A DNA stretch of 64,000 nt. Source: Phaeoceros laevis. Taxonomy: Eukaryota > Anthocerotophyta > Anthocerotopsida > Notothyladales. Position numbers and translations under genes: made by a program. The stretch spans positions 187,350 to 251,349 of the forward strand of contig JBNGIQ010009481.1 in the NCBI GenBank assembly GCA_049999765.1. Reading direction: 5' to 3'. This document shows, piece after piece, positions 51,948-62,695 of the stretch (positions are counted from its first letter, which is position 1; every line of letters begins with the position of its first letter). Below the pieces are notes generated by a model. That model saw only the letters and a program-made list of their open reading frames with translations. It was not told the origin of the DNA and did no database searches.

Positions 51948-52433
51948 ATGGCTGGAGTGGCAAGTGCGATGCAGGCTGTCCTTTTAGCACCGACTCTGTC
52001 TGCAAGGCAATCTCTACATGGAGCTAGCGGCACCGTCCCCTGCAGCGCCCTGGCCTCGGCTCTGCCCCGATTTGCTGGATCGGTTGCACCAGAAGCCTCA
52101 TTGAGCTCCGTGGCTTGCAATTCCATGTTCCGATGCACTGAGCTACTGGCCCTAAGATCGTCGAGACTACCCAGCAGGAGGCAGCGACAGGCCAGGGCTG
52201 TGAGCCCCAGAGCTGAAAGTGCAGAGGAGGCTGGCAGCTCCGTGGACATCTGGCTGGGCCGCGCTGCCATGCTTGGGTTTGTCGGGGCTCTAGGGGTGGA
52301 GATCTTTTCAGGTAAGGGCTTGCTGGAGGCCGCTGGGCTCGCAACGCCCGCTCCTAGTGTGGCACTTGCACTGACCGCTGTGGTCGGGGTCGTCACGGCA
52401 TTTGGCATTTTCCAATCGGGGTCTAAGGAGTGA
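51948..52433 (+). CDS. Two-helix LIL/ELIP-family (stress-enhanced-type) thylakoid protein
   Basis: One exon of 161 residues. Residues 1-~85 are rich in Ala/Ser/Arg with few acids and look like a chloroplast transit peptide. Helix 1 (~103-121) carries the chlorophyll-binding signature in the form WLGRAAMLGF, followed by GVEIFSGKG. Helix 2 (~137-155) is ALALTAVVGVVTAFGIF. Two helices fit stress-enhanced/LIL proteins better than three-helix ELIPs or one-helix OHPs. Such proteins protect the photosystems under excess light or help pigment assembly. In ELIP/LHC relatives the residue four before GR is often Glu; here it is Ser-Val-Asp before IWLG. Confidence 0.8.
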   Translation: MAGVASAMQAVLLAPTLSARQSLHGASGTVPCSALASALPRFAGSVAPEASLSSVACNSMFRCTELLALRSSRLPSRRQRQARAVSPRAESAEEAGSSVDIWLGRAAMLGFVGALGVEIFSGKGLLEAAGLATPAPSVALALTAVVGVVTAFGIFQSGSKE

Positions 52434-52700
52434 AGCATTCCAGCTCCGAAGCTGCAGCAGAATTGTACCTGCTCCCCTCCTGCGTCCGAAGATGTCCGCA
52501 TCTCATGCACTTGCCGGACAATGCCTTTCCGGCAGCGCTAGACAGGATTGGTGCTTTGTTGTTAGGATGAATTGGCTCACACTGGGCAAAGTTTACAATT
52601 GACGCTCAACCTGTTGAGCCATAGGATCAGCTCTCGTGCTTTGCATACAGCCTGGCCACTGGCTTGTTCTGCAATTTTTCTATTCGCGTAACAGGACTTC

Positions 52701-55667
52701 ATGTGCAGTGAGACTTTCACCACTCTCCTCGTAAGGCTCGCAAAGGTGCAAGGCAGAAACTTCGGCGTCTTGTGGTCCAGTAGTTTGCCTAGGATGTCCC
52801 ACAGTCTCGCACCAGGGGCTCCAAGACTTCTTACGATTCCGGCAACTATCCTTCACTGGGGACAATCCTATTCGGTGGTACGGTTGGCGATTAGGTCACC
52901 AGGAATCCTGTTGTTGCCTTGTTTGCATCGTTCCACTACGCAAATCAGCCGTTTGGGCTGGCCACCTCGGACTGGAGACACTGGAGCACGCATGGCGGCA
53001 CCTCGTAGGAATGCGTCGGCACTAGGAAATCCTGAAGACCTTCGTCTTGGTTCTCTGAAATTGCAACAGGAAATTTCGCATTTCATTCAAGGTGGTGATG
53101 TCGCCCTGGGAGGAACAGAAATTGGTGAAAGCTTGGTCAAGAAGGTGGAAGCTGAATCGACAGAGGATGTAGAAGAGCCGCTGGGCGAATCAGAGATTGG
53201 GCTGGCTGTTGGCAAGCTGGACAAGGTAGGTGGGGTTGGGAATTTGCAGGCTGAGGCAGCAAAGGATTTTGGCAAGCTGGTTGGCAAGTCAGAAACCGAG
53301 CTGGACGTGAGCGAGCTTGGCACTGGACGAGCAAAAATTGTGGGCAATGTGGTCGGCAAGTCGGAGGCCGAGGCACCGAAGGATTTCCGGGAGCTAGTGG
53401 GCAAGTTAGGGACGCAGCTGGATGTGGGCAAGCTGGGCAGCAGAGGAGAAGAAATTGTGGGCAAAGTGGCCGGCAATTTGGAGGACGAGGATGTCGGGAA
53501 GGTGCTGGTGAAGTCAGCTATTGAGTTGGATGTCGCCAACTTGGATGTTGGTAGAGCAGAACTTGTGGGTAAGGCGGGCGGTAAGGTGGAGGAAGCGCCG
53601 AAGAATTCGGGAAAGGTTGTGGGCACGGCCGACACTGAACTGGAAATTGGCAAGTTGGACCGGGGAACAGACACCGCTAGCAGCTTGAAGGCCGGGAAGG
53701 TAGTGCGAGACGACGGAGCGCCTGCAAAGGCTGGAGGACCTGAGTCCGGGTTGGCTAGTGGTTCTGGAGAAGGTATTGGGCCTCGGGCAGCATGAAGGTT
53801 TGGCTTGACAGATTTGGACAATCATCTGACGATTTGGAACTTGAGGTTTTAGCTCTCAGGGATTGACAATGACGAATCGTGTCTGCAGGCACTGCCCCCA
53901 TCTATATTTCGGAGAAGTACATTCAGCATTTGCAAAGTCTCCTTCAGAACAGAGAGCTCAAGCTGCCTGCCGGAACATCATTGGTGGGAGCAGGTGAACA
54001 AGGCAACTCACATGACGTACAAGGATTTGATGCAGATGTATACTTCGCGGAGCTCTCCACCTTGCAATATGGGAACCTTTTGTTGTTTTCGACGCGCCTT
54101 CCATCTACGCACATGATTCTGTCGCAGTAAGAGTTACGTTGCCAAGCTGCTTATCCAGGGTTTTACATGGCAAGCTGGGTGCTGAGTTGTATGGTCTCTT
54201 GCAGGAACTTCAGAGCCTTTCCCCTTGGCACAGTGTGTGTGGCAGATGTTCAGTATCAGGGCAAAGGTATCATGGTGAAGATTGGGACCAGTTCATGCAA
54301 CGTTGAGCCTCGTGCCTAACCGTTCTGGCAATCCTTGATTTCCAAACCTTTTTGCTTGATAAGTGCAGGGAGGGGAGGAAACGTGTGGGAGTCACCAAAG
54401 GGCTGTTTGATGTTTTCCTTCACACTGCAGCTGGAAGACGGTCGAACATTGCCATTTCTTCAGTATGTTGTCTCGTTGGCAGTTATTGAAGGAATTGGAG
54501 CTTATTGCTCGAAACAGGTGCAGTCTCTTTTCGCATTTCTGTCTAAGAGACTATCTCAGAACCCAGACGAGTTTGAACATCCCTTCATTGGCTGTGTCAG
54601 GGACTGATTAGCCCGGATGTGAGAATCAAGTGGCCCAATGACTTATATGCCAATGGTTTGAAGGTCGGAGGTGTCTTATGCACATCGACATACAGCTCGA
54701 AGAAGTTTAACATTGTTGTTGGTAAGACCATTCCGTTGATCTCTAGTCGTAGTGCACTGGGGGAGATTTCAGGTGCAGAGTTTGATCGAGTGCCCTAATC
54801 CCGCGCATGCATTGCAGGAGTAGGGCTGAATGTGAGCAACAGGCAGCCGACAACGTGTCTGGAAGCTTTAATAGAAGAATTGAATCCATCGTCACATGCT
54901 ATCAAGAGAGAACAGCTTCTTGCAATCGTCTTCAGTCGGTTGGAGGAGTTGCTTTTCACGTTCAGTTCTCAAGGTTATTTGGGAGTTGTTCTGAAACTCA
55001 TCTCTAGGAGTATTTGATACAGCTGACAATGACAATTAGCTGACAGCTGAACCCGTTGCAGTAAATCCAGGATCAGTTCGTTGCTTGAAATCTCCTTTTC
55101 TCTTGGATTTGCTTCAACTACAAAGACTGATCCTTTCCCAACTTTTTTTAGGTTTTAGTCCTTTGGAAGCTTCCTACTACGGACGATGGTTACATAGGTA
55201 TAACGGAAAACGCAACGACTATTTGTAGCTCTGCTTTGTCCTTCATTTCTTGCCGTTCCTATTCAAGAAGACCACTTGAACTTATTGTTCTTTCAAAAAC
55301 AGTGGACAGAAGGTGGAGCTGGAAGAGAGACAGGAGGATGGATGCAGTATAGTTCCAGTCACCATCCAGGTACTTGTTGCTGTGACTGCAGAACCTCACT
55401 GGCAGGGTTGACGTGTTGTTGCAGCAGCCAAGTTTCGACATGTTGCGTTTTTCTGCAGGCTCTCACAACCTCCGGTTTTCTTCTAGCAACGGATGAGAAG
55501 GGTGATAAGTACGAACTCCACCCAGATGGAAACAGGTACACGACTCTGCATCCTCGCCGTGAGCAAACTGGATCCAGCAACATCTCTATTTTGTCTGAAC
55601 TTCCTGGCCTATTGATTGCAGTTTTGACTTCCTCAAAGGTCTGGTTCGGAAGAAACTGTCTTCATAA
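52701..55667 (+). CDS. HCS1: Biotin-protein ligase (holocarboxylase synthetase) with repeat-rich N-terminal extension
   Basis: Ten exons (52701-53772, 53889-54126, 54205-54266, 54369-54517, 54601-54721, 54818-54973, 55152-55197, 55303-55369, 55459-55535, 55622-55667) give 677 residues. The ligase activates biotin as biotinyl-AMP and attaches it to carboxylases. Catalytic-core blocks are intact: GTVCVADVQ, GRGGNVWESPKGC (from residue 458), KWPNDLYANGLKVGG (Lys517), GVGLNV with QPTTCL, GFSPLEASYYGRWLH, and the C-terminal YELHPDGNSFDFLKGLV. The first exon adds ~357 residues. It starts with a transit-like segment (1-~105). At ~163-320 come about four imperfect 36-39-residue repeats rich in GKLVGKSE/ELDVGKLG-type motifs. 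That extension is not part of the known family. The ATG at 52701 opens the long exon, but an internal Met could also be used. Confidence 0.88.
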
Positions 55668-55850
55668 GGGGCTTGCACAAGGTAAGATGCTGATCTGCAT
55701 TTGGAAGGTCGCTGAGTTTACAGCTTTGACTTAATTTCGTCAACGAATGTATATTATATAGGTCGCAACACATCCAGTCATTCAAAAGCAAGAGCATTTG
55801 GAGTATCACCACAGCCATTCAAGAGCGCATGTCTAATAGCGGATTAACCA

Positions 55851-55878
55851 AGCCTGACGAGACATCTCTCGTCAGGCT
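55851..55878. repeat. Perfect 12-bp-stem hairpin
   Basis: Arms 55851-55862 (AGCCTGACGAGA) and 55867-55878 pair perfectly around a CATC loop, ~180 bp downstream of the biotin ligase stop. Its role is unknown. It may be a chance hairpin or a 3'-end structure. Confidence 0.6.
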
Positions 55879-56251
55879 CTTCCCGACCTAATAGGCACTT
55901 CAAGTTAACACCGAGGAATTTGGTGTTTTGAAATCTAATAAATTATGGTGACAGGCCGATTAGACCTGGCTGTCTTACGATTGACAAGCTGACAAAAAGT
56001 CGCCACACGTACATGCACCTTCGCGCCGGGACATCTGCTGTTTGCTGCTGCATGATACAGTTTTCACTAGCCCCTGGCACCCGAGAGTCCGAGACTTATC
56101 CATGGCCACCCCTCACCGGATGCAACGCTCCCGTCTTACCTCCCTCAAGTCCTGGGAATCCATGGCGAAGAGCCCTTTCATCTCATGCCGTAGGCTCCAG
56201 CATTTGCCCAAATGTGGCGAGTGTCTCGGCTAGTTTGGATCGCTTCTCTAA

Positions 56252-56719
56252 ATCTGTACTACTAGTTGCGGTGGAAGTTCCGTCTTCGCCCATGGCGGTG
56301 TGGTTTTCGACTACCCCGTGACGCTGGTCCCGGACGCCCGGTCCCAGGTGGTGGCTTTCGTGCGGGGGGTGTTCTACCAGAGCGCCGAGGACGTCAGCAG
56401 CGACACTGCCCGGCAGGAGTTCGACATCCTCTTCTATGACGCCATGGGGACCTTTACGGGGACTAGCCTGGCCGTGGGAGGCCTGTGGAGTAGCGGCTAC
56501 CCCAAGCAATTCCGAATCCTGGGAGGCACGGGTCCTCTCAGCGACGCCGAGGGCTTCGTTGTCTTTTGGAAATTGAGAGAAGCCGAGCATGGTGTTGTCT
56601 GCTACTTGGAGATCAGGCTGACGAATGTAGGGTTATCCTTGTTTTGGATCCGCGGCCATCTCTCTCAAATCCTCCAAAATGACGTCGATACAGCGGTTGT
56701 GAAGGAAGAAGATTGGTAG
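56252..56719 (+). CDS. Dirigent-like protein, 5' end unresolved
   Basis: A frame open from 56252 to TAG at 56717-56719 encodes a dirigent-like fold. It has FDYPVTLVPDARSQ, FDILFYDAMGTFTGTSLAV, and FRILGGTGPLSDAEGF (the family's GGTG-x-F/L-x2-A-x-G turn), ending with a YLEIRL strand. Dirigent proteins are apoplastic and guide stereoselective coupling of phenoxy radicals. There is no in-frame ATG or signal peptide. An overlapping frame (56013-56321) has an ATG but runs in another register. Either a 5' exon with a weak acceptor is missed, or a frameshift has broken the gene. Confidence 0.55.
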   Translation: MCTTSCGGSSVFAHGGVVFDYPVTLVPDARSQVVAFVRGVFYQSAEDVSSDTARQEFDILFYDAMGTFTGTSLAVGGLWSSGYPKQFRILGGTGPLSDAEGFVVFWKLREAEHGVVCYLEIRLTNVGLSLFWIRGHLSQILQNDVDTAVVKEEDW

Positions 56720-57532
56720 CTAGATCTAGCCTCTCGCTGAGTCCCTTTGCCTTCGGAGGGCAGCTGTATACGTGCTCTGGAGTGTCTCCAATGCCATGAC
56801 GGATGGACGCTCCGATGCTTGTGTTTCAAGCAGCTTTTAGTCCTGGAAGAACGGAAGAGAACCTGGTGATATGAGAGTTTCGGTCGTGCCAGCTCGATAC
56901 CACTTGTACTGTAGCCCGAGGTTACTTTGTAATGAACACACTGCCTCACTGTTATCGGTACAGAATGGTGATCGCTATCCATCGACAAGTCCCGGTCAGA
57001 ACCGGTTTTTCCATCATGAAATTGTGACACTATGTGCATGCAACAAACTCTCACGTCCCAGCGCGCTGAAAGTTGGCACCGATCCTGGTCCCCCTGTCAT
57101 CAGGCTGTCTTTGGCGGCTTCTACTCGCTTTGAAGTTCCGTTGGAGGATGAGCTCCAGGTTTTGGTGTCTTCTGCGCGGAGCCGCATCAATATCAGTACC
57201 GCTGCCCTGAGGTGATTTGCTGTAGTACAACTAGTGGAAAGCTTGCGATTGTTCTGCCAATTGCGACGCTAGAATGCGGCGGACACCAGTTTGCGATCGG
57301 CAGCTTCTTCTAAAGACAATTTTGCTTCGACAATTGAGTTGCCGATTCACAATTTGTTTGAGCTGACCAGTGCCTGTCTTGTCCTTGGGAATTTGGCTGG
57401 ATGCAGGTGAGGCGGAGCCCTACGCTTTCCTCGCCCGTCACACTGCATTTGATTTTCTGGTGTGCGCAATATTAATAGCAGGCAAGGGAAGCAGGTCTAC
57501 ACAGCTGGGAAAGGGGAAGTCCGATAAGCAGG
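56720..57532. other. Intergenic region
   Basis: No gene is supported. It should contain the promoter and leader of the beta-propeller gene starting at 57533. Confidence 0.5.
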
Positions 57533-58936
57533 ATGGACTCAATCCAAGACCTCCGAGATACCCTGGACTTGGACAGAGATGACTTCGAGTGGTACTCAGA
57601 GTCGGAGGACGAAAGCGATTCCGGGTCAAGCTACCATTCAATGTCTGATTTGGAAGTCTACAATGAGAAGCTTGACCTTGGCGCATTGGTCTTTCCACAG
57701 CAAAGGATGGTGATGCTGCTTGTGGAGGGCTCAGCAGCTGGCCTTGATTCTCAGAACTCTGCTGCCATGGATTCGGCTGCTTTGGAGACCGAACAACAGC
57801 CTCAAGAGCTTGCTCCAACTGCTCCTTGGCTGACGCAAGCTTGCAAGGACAAGATTGCTGCCGGGAGCTTGACATGGTTTTTCAAATTGGCCATGACAAG
57901 TTGTGCGTCCGACACGACTCCTGCTGGCCCGAGTTCTGCAGGAACAAGGTGGCTGAGTGTGGTGCCCGATTTTCTTCCCGAGGCAGTGATCACAGCTGCT
58001 ACGTCTGCAGGAGGTTTGATATGTTGCCTTCTCAACTCGGATGTGGCTCCCCTTCTTGCTGTGGTCAATCCGATTACCGGAACTTGGCAGCCTGTTCCTG
58101 ATCCTCCGTTTGAGGACGTCAACTTCCTCTCAATGACTTACGAGGATTCAACGAAGGCATACAGGCTGTTCGTCACAAGCCACCATGATGTTGTGGACTA
58201 CGCTGAGCGTGAAAAGCTCCTGGGTTACAAGGTCTACGACGATTCCGGGGAAGAGCCGGTAGAGGTCTTTCTGTGCTTAACAACCTGTGTGTATGATTCT
58301 GCAAGGCGTGCTTGGGGCACAACCAAGCATGCTGTGCCACTTGATTTCTCTCATATCGTGGGGAGCATAACAAGCTGCAGAGGTCGGAACTACTGGCTAG
58401 CAGAGAGCCGGCTCTACGGGCATACTGTCATTTGCTACGACGATCAGCACACCTTGTGGTTGCGGCTGCATTTTCCGGAATGCAGCCTAGTTACTCGACA
58501 CTCAGAGCAGTGGTCCAACCCGTACATATCTTGCAACCTTACAGAGCTTGAGGGGAATCTTTTTCTGGCTGCAGAGGTGCACAACGACGAGGGCAAATCA
58601 GGTGTCTGCATTCGCATTTGGAAGCTGAATCATGAGGGGGAGACATGGGACGTGCCTCAAACCATCCAGTCAGAGGTCTACCTCAAGCTCTTGCCCCGCC
58701 ATCACCGAGGGTTTATCTTTGCAGGGCATGGGGAGAACATTTGGATGGTTGTGCGAGGTACTCCTGTATCATTGCTCTATAATTTGTCTACCAGCGTAAT
58801 GCACCAATTTCCTGCTTGTCCCTTTGCACTGGACTACTCTGAAGAAGGCGAATGCTTCCATCCCACTTCGGCAGCTTATGCTTTCCAGCCCAGACTTGAT
58901 AACGCTGAAGAAATCTTTTCAGGACCAGCAAAGTGA
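57533..58936 (+). CDS. F-box-associated/kelch-like beta-propeller protein lacking an F-box
   Basis: A single exon encodes 467 residues. The N-terminus is acidic and Ser-rich (YSESEDESDSGSSYHS). From ~155 on, the pattern is that of plant F-box-associated propellers: GGLICCLL, PLLAVVNPITGTWQPVPDPP, then repeated strand motifs and LEGNLFLAAEV, ending HPTSAAYAFQP. In that large family the propeller recruits substrates to SCF ubiquitin ligases through an N-terminal F-box. No F-box is recognisable here, although a short segment near 105-125 is Leu/Trp-containing. The role is unknown. Confidence 0.65.
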   Translation: MDSIQDLRDTLDLDRDDFEWYSESEDESDSGSSYHSMSDLEVYNEKLDLGALVFPQQRMVMLLVEGSAAGLDSQNSAAMDSAALETEQQPQELAPTAPWLTQACKDKIAAGSLTWFFKLAMTSCASDTTPAGPSSAGTRWLSVVPDFLPEAVITAATSAGGLICCLLNSDVAPLLAVVNPITGTWQPVPDPPFEDVNFLSMTYEDSTKAYRLFVTSHHDVVDYAEREKLLGYKVYDDSGEEPVEVFLCLTTCVYDSARRAWGTTKHAVPLDFSHIVGSITSCRGRNYWLAESRLYGHTVICYDDQHTLWLRLHFPECSLVTRHSEQWSNPYISCNLTELEGNLFLAAEVHNDEGKSGVCIRIWKLNHEGETWDVPQTIQSEVYLKLLPRHHRGFIFAGHGENIWMVVRGTPVSLLYNLSTSVMHQFPACPFALDYSEEGECFHPTSAAYAFQPRLDNAEEIFSGPAK

Positions 58937-59103
58937 GGACCGGGCCTCCAGGTCTACAGCTGGAAACAAAAAAATGGTTGAGATCTGACATGGCCTTGCA
59001 ATTACAGTTACACATTATACATTGTCCGGACTACGGAGTATTTCACATGTACATTGGAGTCGGTGAATCCAAGGCCTTGGAGCTTTTTGCGATATGAGAC
59101 ATT

Positions 59104-61257
59104 TTAGGGCTTTTGCTGATTCACAACGGCTGCTTTGAGAACTGATTTAGTAATGCCCGTCTTAGTCAGACTCTTCGGATTGAATGCTTTCCGAATCTTG
59201 GACACTGTCCATGCAGTTGTAATGACATGTCCTGTGGTTTTCAGGCCATCTTGTGTGAAATCCCCAGCTTCTGCCCCATACCTGTCGAGAAACTTAAGCT
59301 CAGATTAAGTGTTCCAGTTACGGACGAACCACATGGACTTGCTTGCTTCACATAAAGCTGTCGAAAAAGATGAAGGTATGGAACCTGACCTGCGAGTCAC
59401 CATCTCGGTGGTTATGGATGACGAAGTCTTGAGCACAGCTTTGCCCGCATGCTCCACGGCGTCGAAGACCTTGCCTGCAGGACAAAATAAATCCAGGAGC
59501 ACTGTAAGAGCACTGTAGTCCAGCACTGATGGCTACCGTTCTCGGGGACTACTGGAAACAGCAGCAAGGTTCTGTCACTCACTGAACGCATCCAAGGAAA
59601 CTAGTGCCACCTCGCCCGGTAAGAGCTTGAAGAACTTATTGCCTGCCTTCGAGTTGACAACTGCACCCGTGAAGACGCCGGTTGTCGTAATTACTCCAGT
59701 CAGCACGCTTTTCGCAACCTTGGAGGTCATCTTAGACACGCTCTTCACCCTGCCAAAGGCAACACGTCATGTGAAACGAGAACAAGATCATCTTCATCTG
59801 TCAGTGTGCCTCTTTGGTGCACATTGCACTGACCTTTTCATGTTTTTCCTTGTCCTGGGACTGAACTCCATAGGGCCCTTGGTCCTGGGCTTAATCCACC
59901 CTTGCTCTAGCATGTATGCACTCCCTCTTTCCAGATTTGAGACCGTTGCCTGGCTGACCCAGAAAAGTCCTCTGATGATCTGCCCCGACCCTTGTGCTAT
60001 GGCTCTAGCAGGGCTGCTGCTGTAATCGGCAACATTGGGTGCAAGAGCAGTCCAGTAAACAGCTGAATTGGGTTCAGTGAGGGGTTGGCCATGGCCGTTG
60101 AGCTCCTCTGGCGTAACAATCTTGGCAGGGACCGCGGGCTTGAGCTCAGAGGGCCTTGAAGTTTTGTCTTCCGGCAAGGAAACAACACCATCTGACTTGC
60201 GGAAGGAAGGGGGAGAGTACGGTTTTCCTTCCGTGTAAGGTGTGCCCTTCGCTCCATCTACTTTCTGTTGAGACTCAGACGGCCCCCTTCCTTTAACAAC
60301 AGTGGGTGCGGTGAAGAGACTATAACGCGCCAGGTGGGAGTCCAACTCCTCCAACGCAGACTCCACGCCCGCCTGAGAGAATGTGACTCCGTAATTGAGT
60401 GTTTGCAAGCCTGCCTCGCTCGCGGATCCTTTGCCCTGCTGTTCCCGTTGCTGACCAGAGGCCTCTTTGGCTTCCTGCCACGTTCTCACATCTCCAGACC
60501 CTTCCCTCCTCAACCCTCCTTTCAGGCCTCCCTGTGAGGATGCATCAGAAGACTGGCGCTGCACATCTTCGTCGTCGTCCAGAAACTGCGATGGTACTTT
60601 CAGGGTGAAGAAATAGTGGGTGGGGTCCAGCCTGACAGCGCACTCGTCCTTGAACAGCGGCCATTGCAGCTCGCCTCCGACTCTGACAAACACAGCCACC
60701 CCACTCCCCTCCTGGATGAGCCTTACCAGCTGCAGCTCTCCAGTACCGAGGTGCAAGCTTTCCTCCTCATCAATCAAGTGGACAATGGCGCCAGGTACGC
60801 TCACCAGAACTTCCTCATGCGCTTCAACTTCTTCCTTGTGCACCACCTTCTCCACTGGGTCTGTCCCCATGCTCAGATTGACAGCACTCACTGCCTCCTC
60901 CAAGCAACTGGTATCTGGCATACCAGTGTAGACCACGGGATAGATCCCTGGCGCAGGACCGTTTGTCGGAGGAAGCCTGGAGGAAGGACCCTCCCTGCTA
61001 CCAGGGGCACTGCTCTTCAATCCAGTATCTGCAGAGTACTTGAACACCTCCGGATACCCACCACCCGCAGCAGCTCCATGTCCTGTTGTCCCCTGACCTT
61101 CGCTGCCAGTGGCCTGGTCCTCTGCAACCTGGGGTGACGCATCACCCTGACTTTGAGGATAGGACGGAGCGGTGCTGGGAGTCCGGCTGCCCAGCCAGCG
61201 GTCCGACCCGACCATGAAAGGTGCCTGCTCCCCGGCGTTGCCCTTGAACCACGGCAT
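59104..61257 (-). CDS. ERD7: Senescence-domain protein, ERD7-like
   Basis: Four exons (59834-61257, 59583-59749, 59390-59474, 59104-59281) join in phase to 617 residues. Plant senescence/spartin-like proteins (ERD7 group) associate with membranes or lipid droplets and respond to dehydration and cold. After a Ser/Gly-rich N-terminus, the conserved EEVLVSVPGAIVHLIDEEES block and ELQLVRL and THYFFTLKVPS match this family. C-terminally it has GSGQIIRGLFWVSQATVS, VSKMTSKVAKSVLTGVITTT and LLPGEVALVSLDAF, with KVFDAVEHAGKAVLKTSS. The ATG at 61257 (MPWFKG) fits; the longer upstream frame lacks support. ABRE-like ACGTGT cores lie upstream. Confidence 0.88.
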
Positions 61258-61589
61258 TGTGCAGAAAAACAGCAAATCCGGGCGAAGCAAGAAAACGCTA
61301 CTCAACCTCAGCAGGAAGAATTCAACGCGGGATGTAAGGTCACTCCAGAAGCAGCTCCACAAAGCTGATCACTCAAGAAACGCAGGGCAGACGCAAAAAA
61401 CGTCCAAAAGGCTCTACATCTAAAAGGCAGCCCGTCACGCGGAGTGACCCAAATCCAATCTCGGAAGGGAAGGGGCGGATCTTCAGACTGTACATTGGGA
61501 AAAAAAGGTGGTATCTAAAAAAAACGGCGAAACGCTAGAGTTCCACGGAATGAAGAAGAAGAGAAGTGCAAGGCGTGTGAGGTGGTAGA

Positions 61590-61920
61590 TGTTGACACAC
61601 GTACGAGCATTTCGGGCCGGAGCTGACTTGGCGGTGCGAACGCGTGACATGTAAGCAGATCCAAGGGCCCGCCATCGACGAAATGGGATCTGGGACGCGT
61701 CGGGCGTGCGCAAGGCCACTTGGACGCCCATGAGGTGTACAGCGCCGTGTTTTTCGGTAACGTCTCAAACCAGCTCTCGTGTTCTCCGCTGATAGGCAGT
61801 GTGGGCGACTAATCAGTACTTTATTACAGGATGCTCAATTCCTTTGCATTATTGCTCTATCGTGATTCGTGACCCACGTGTCAAGCAGTAGCGGAAAGGA
61901 CGGGTGCAGGACACGTTACC
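61590..61920. promoter_or_regulatory. ABRE/G-box-like cluster between ERD7-like and OSCA genes
   Basis: A CCACGTGTC element (G-box CACGTG at 61875-61880 plus ABRE core ACGTGTC) lies between the two divergent genes. Further ACACGT (reverse ACGTGT) cores sit at about 61598 and 61911. bZIP factors of the ABA pathway bind such sites. Their position 340-655 bp upstream of a dehydration-type gene makes regulation plausible but unproven. Confidence 0.45.
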
Positions 61921-62695
61921 AGGGCACTAGGCCCCGTGGTGTAGGCGAATCAGCATGCTGCAAACATGCCCGAGCCTCCCAGGTTTTGCACCTGGGTCAG
62001 GCTCGGAATTCAGAGAATGGTTATCCAGAGCACTGGGAACAGAGGCGGAGGTGGCGGTCGCGGATTTCGCTGGATCTGCGTTTGTCTTGCCGAATGCGCA
62101 CTGGATCCTAGGATTCCGATTCTGGTCGCTGCACCTGGTCCTTGTATCTATCGACAAGGGGTTCCTGCCTCCGGCGACTTTCCGCATTGTTGACAATGCC
62201 AGTTCTCTGATCTGGTCTGAACTGATTGGCGGAGTCTTAGTGGAGTTTCACGGTGCAGAGATTGGAGAAACAGGTGAAAGGAAGCCGTTGGGTAGCTGTG
62301 GTGTTTTCTTCGATTCGTTGACTTGGCATTGCCGGGAGGAGACAAACTGGCCACTTTCACTTGGAAGCTCACTTTTGTTTGACTTCCAGTCTGAGAAGTC
62401 CTGCTCCAGTACGGAAGAGGATCGCTCTGTATGGAGGGCACACCAAAATAGCACGAGGAACAGTACACTGGTGTTCTAGTACAGCAAGATTCCAAGGGGT
62501 CTGACCTATTTCTGAGTACGCTGCAGATGAGAAAATTCAGAGCGTTGTCGGCAAGTGTATGAGCGCCTTGGGTACCAACTACGCATTTGGTAGCTTATGG
62601 CGTGAACTGAAGCTTCATTCTGGGTGCAGGATTGTATCTGCTACCGGTCCGAGACGATTTTGACCTGCGCTCCAAGGAGCTTGTAGACTGTACTA

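Noticed and set aside
61930-62005. tRNA-Cys(GCA)-like fold
   Set aside because: A 5-bp stem with loop CTGCAAA and a T-arm-like CCAGG/CCTGG hairpin are present, but there is no matching acceptor stem, the D arm is wrong and the T loop is not TTCGANT. Probably chance.
61955-62479. 174-codon open frame upstream of the OSCA gene
   Set aside because: The translation shows no recognisable domain and the OSCA start is well defined at 62696. It is treated as promoter or leader sequence.
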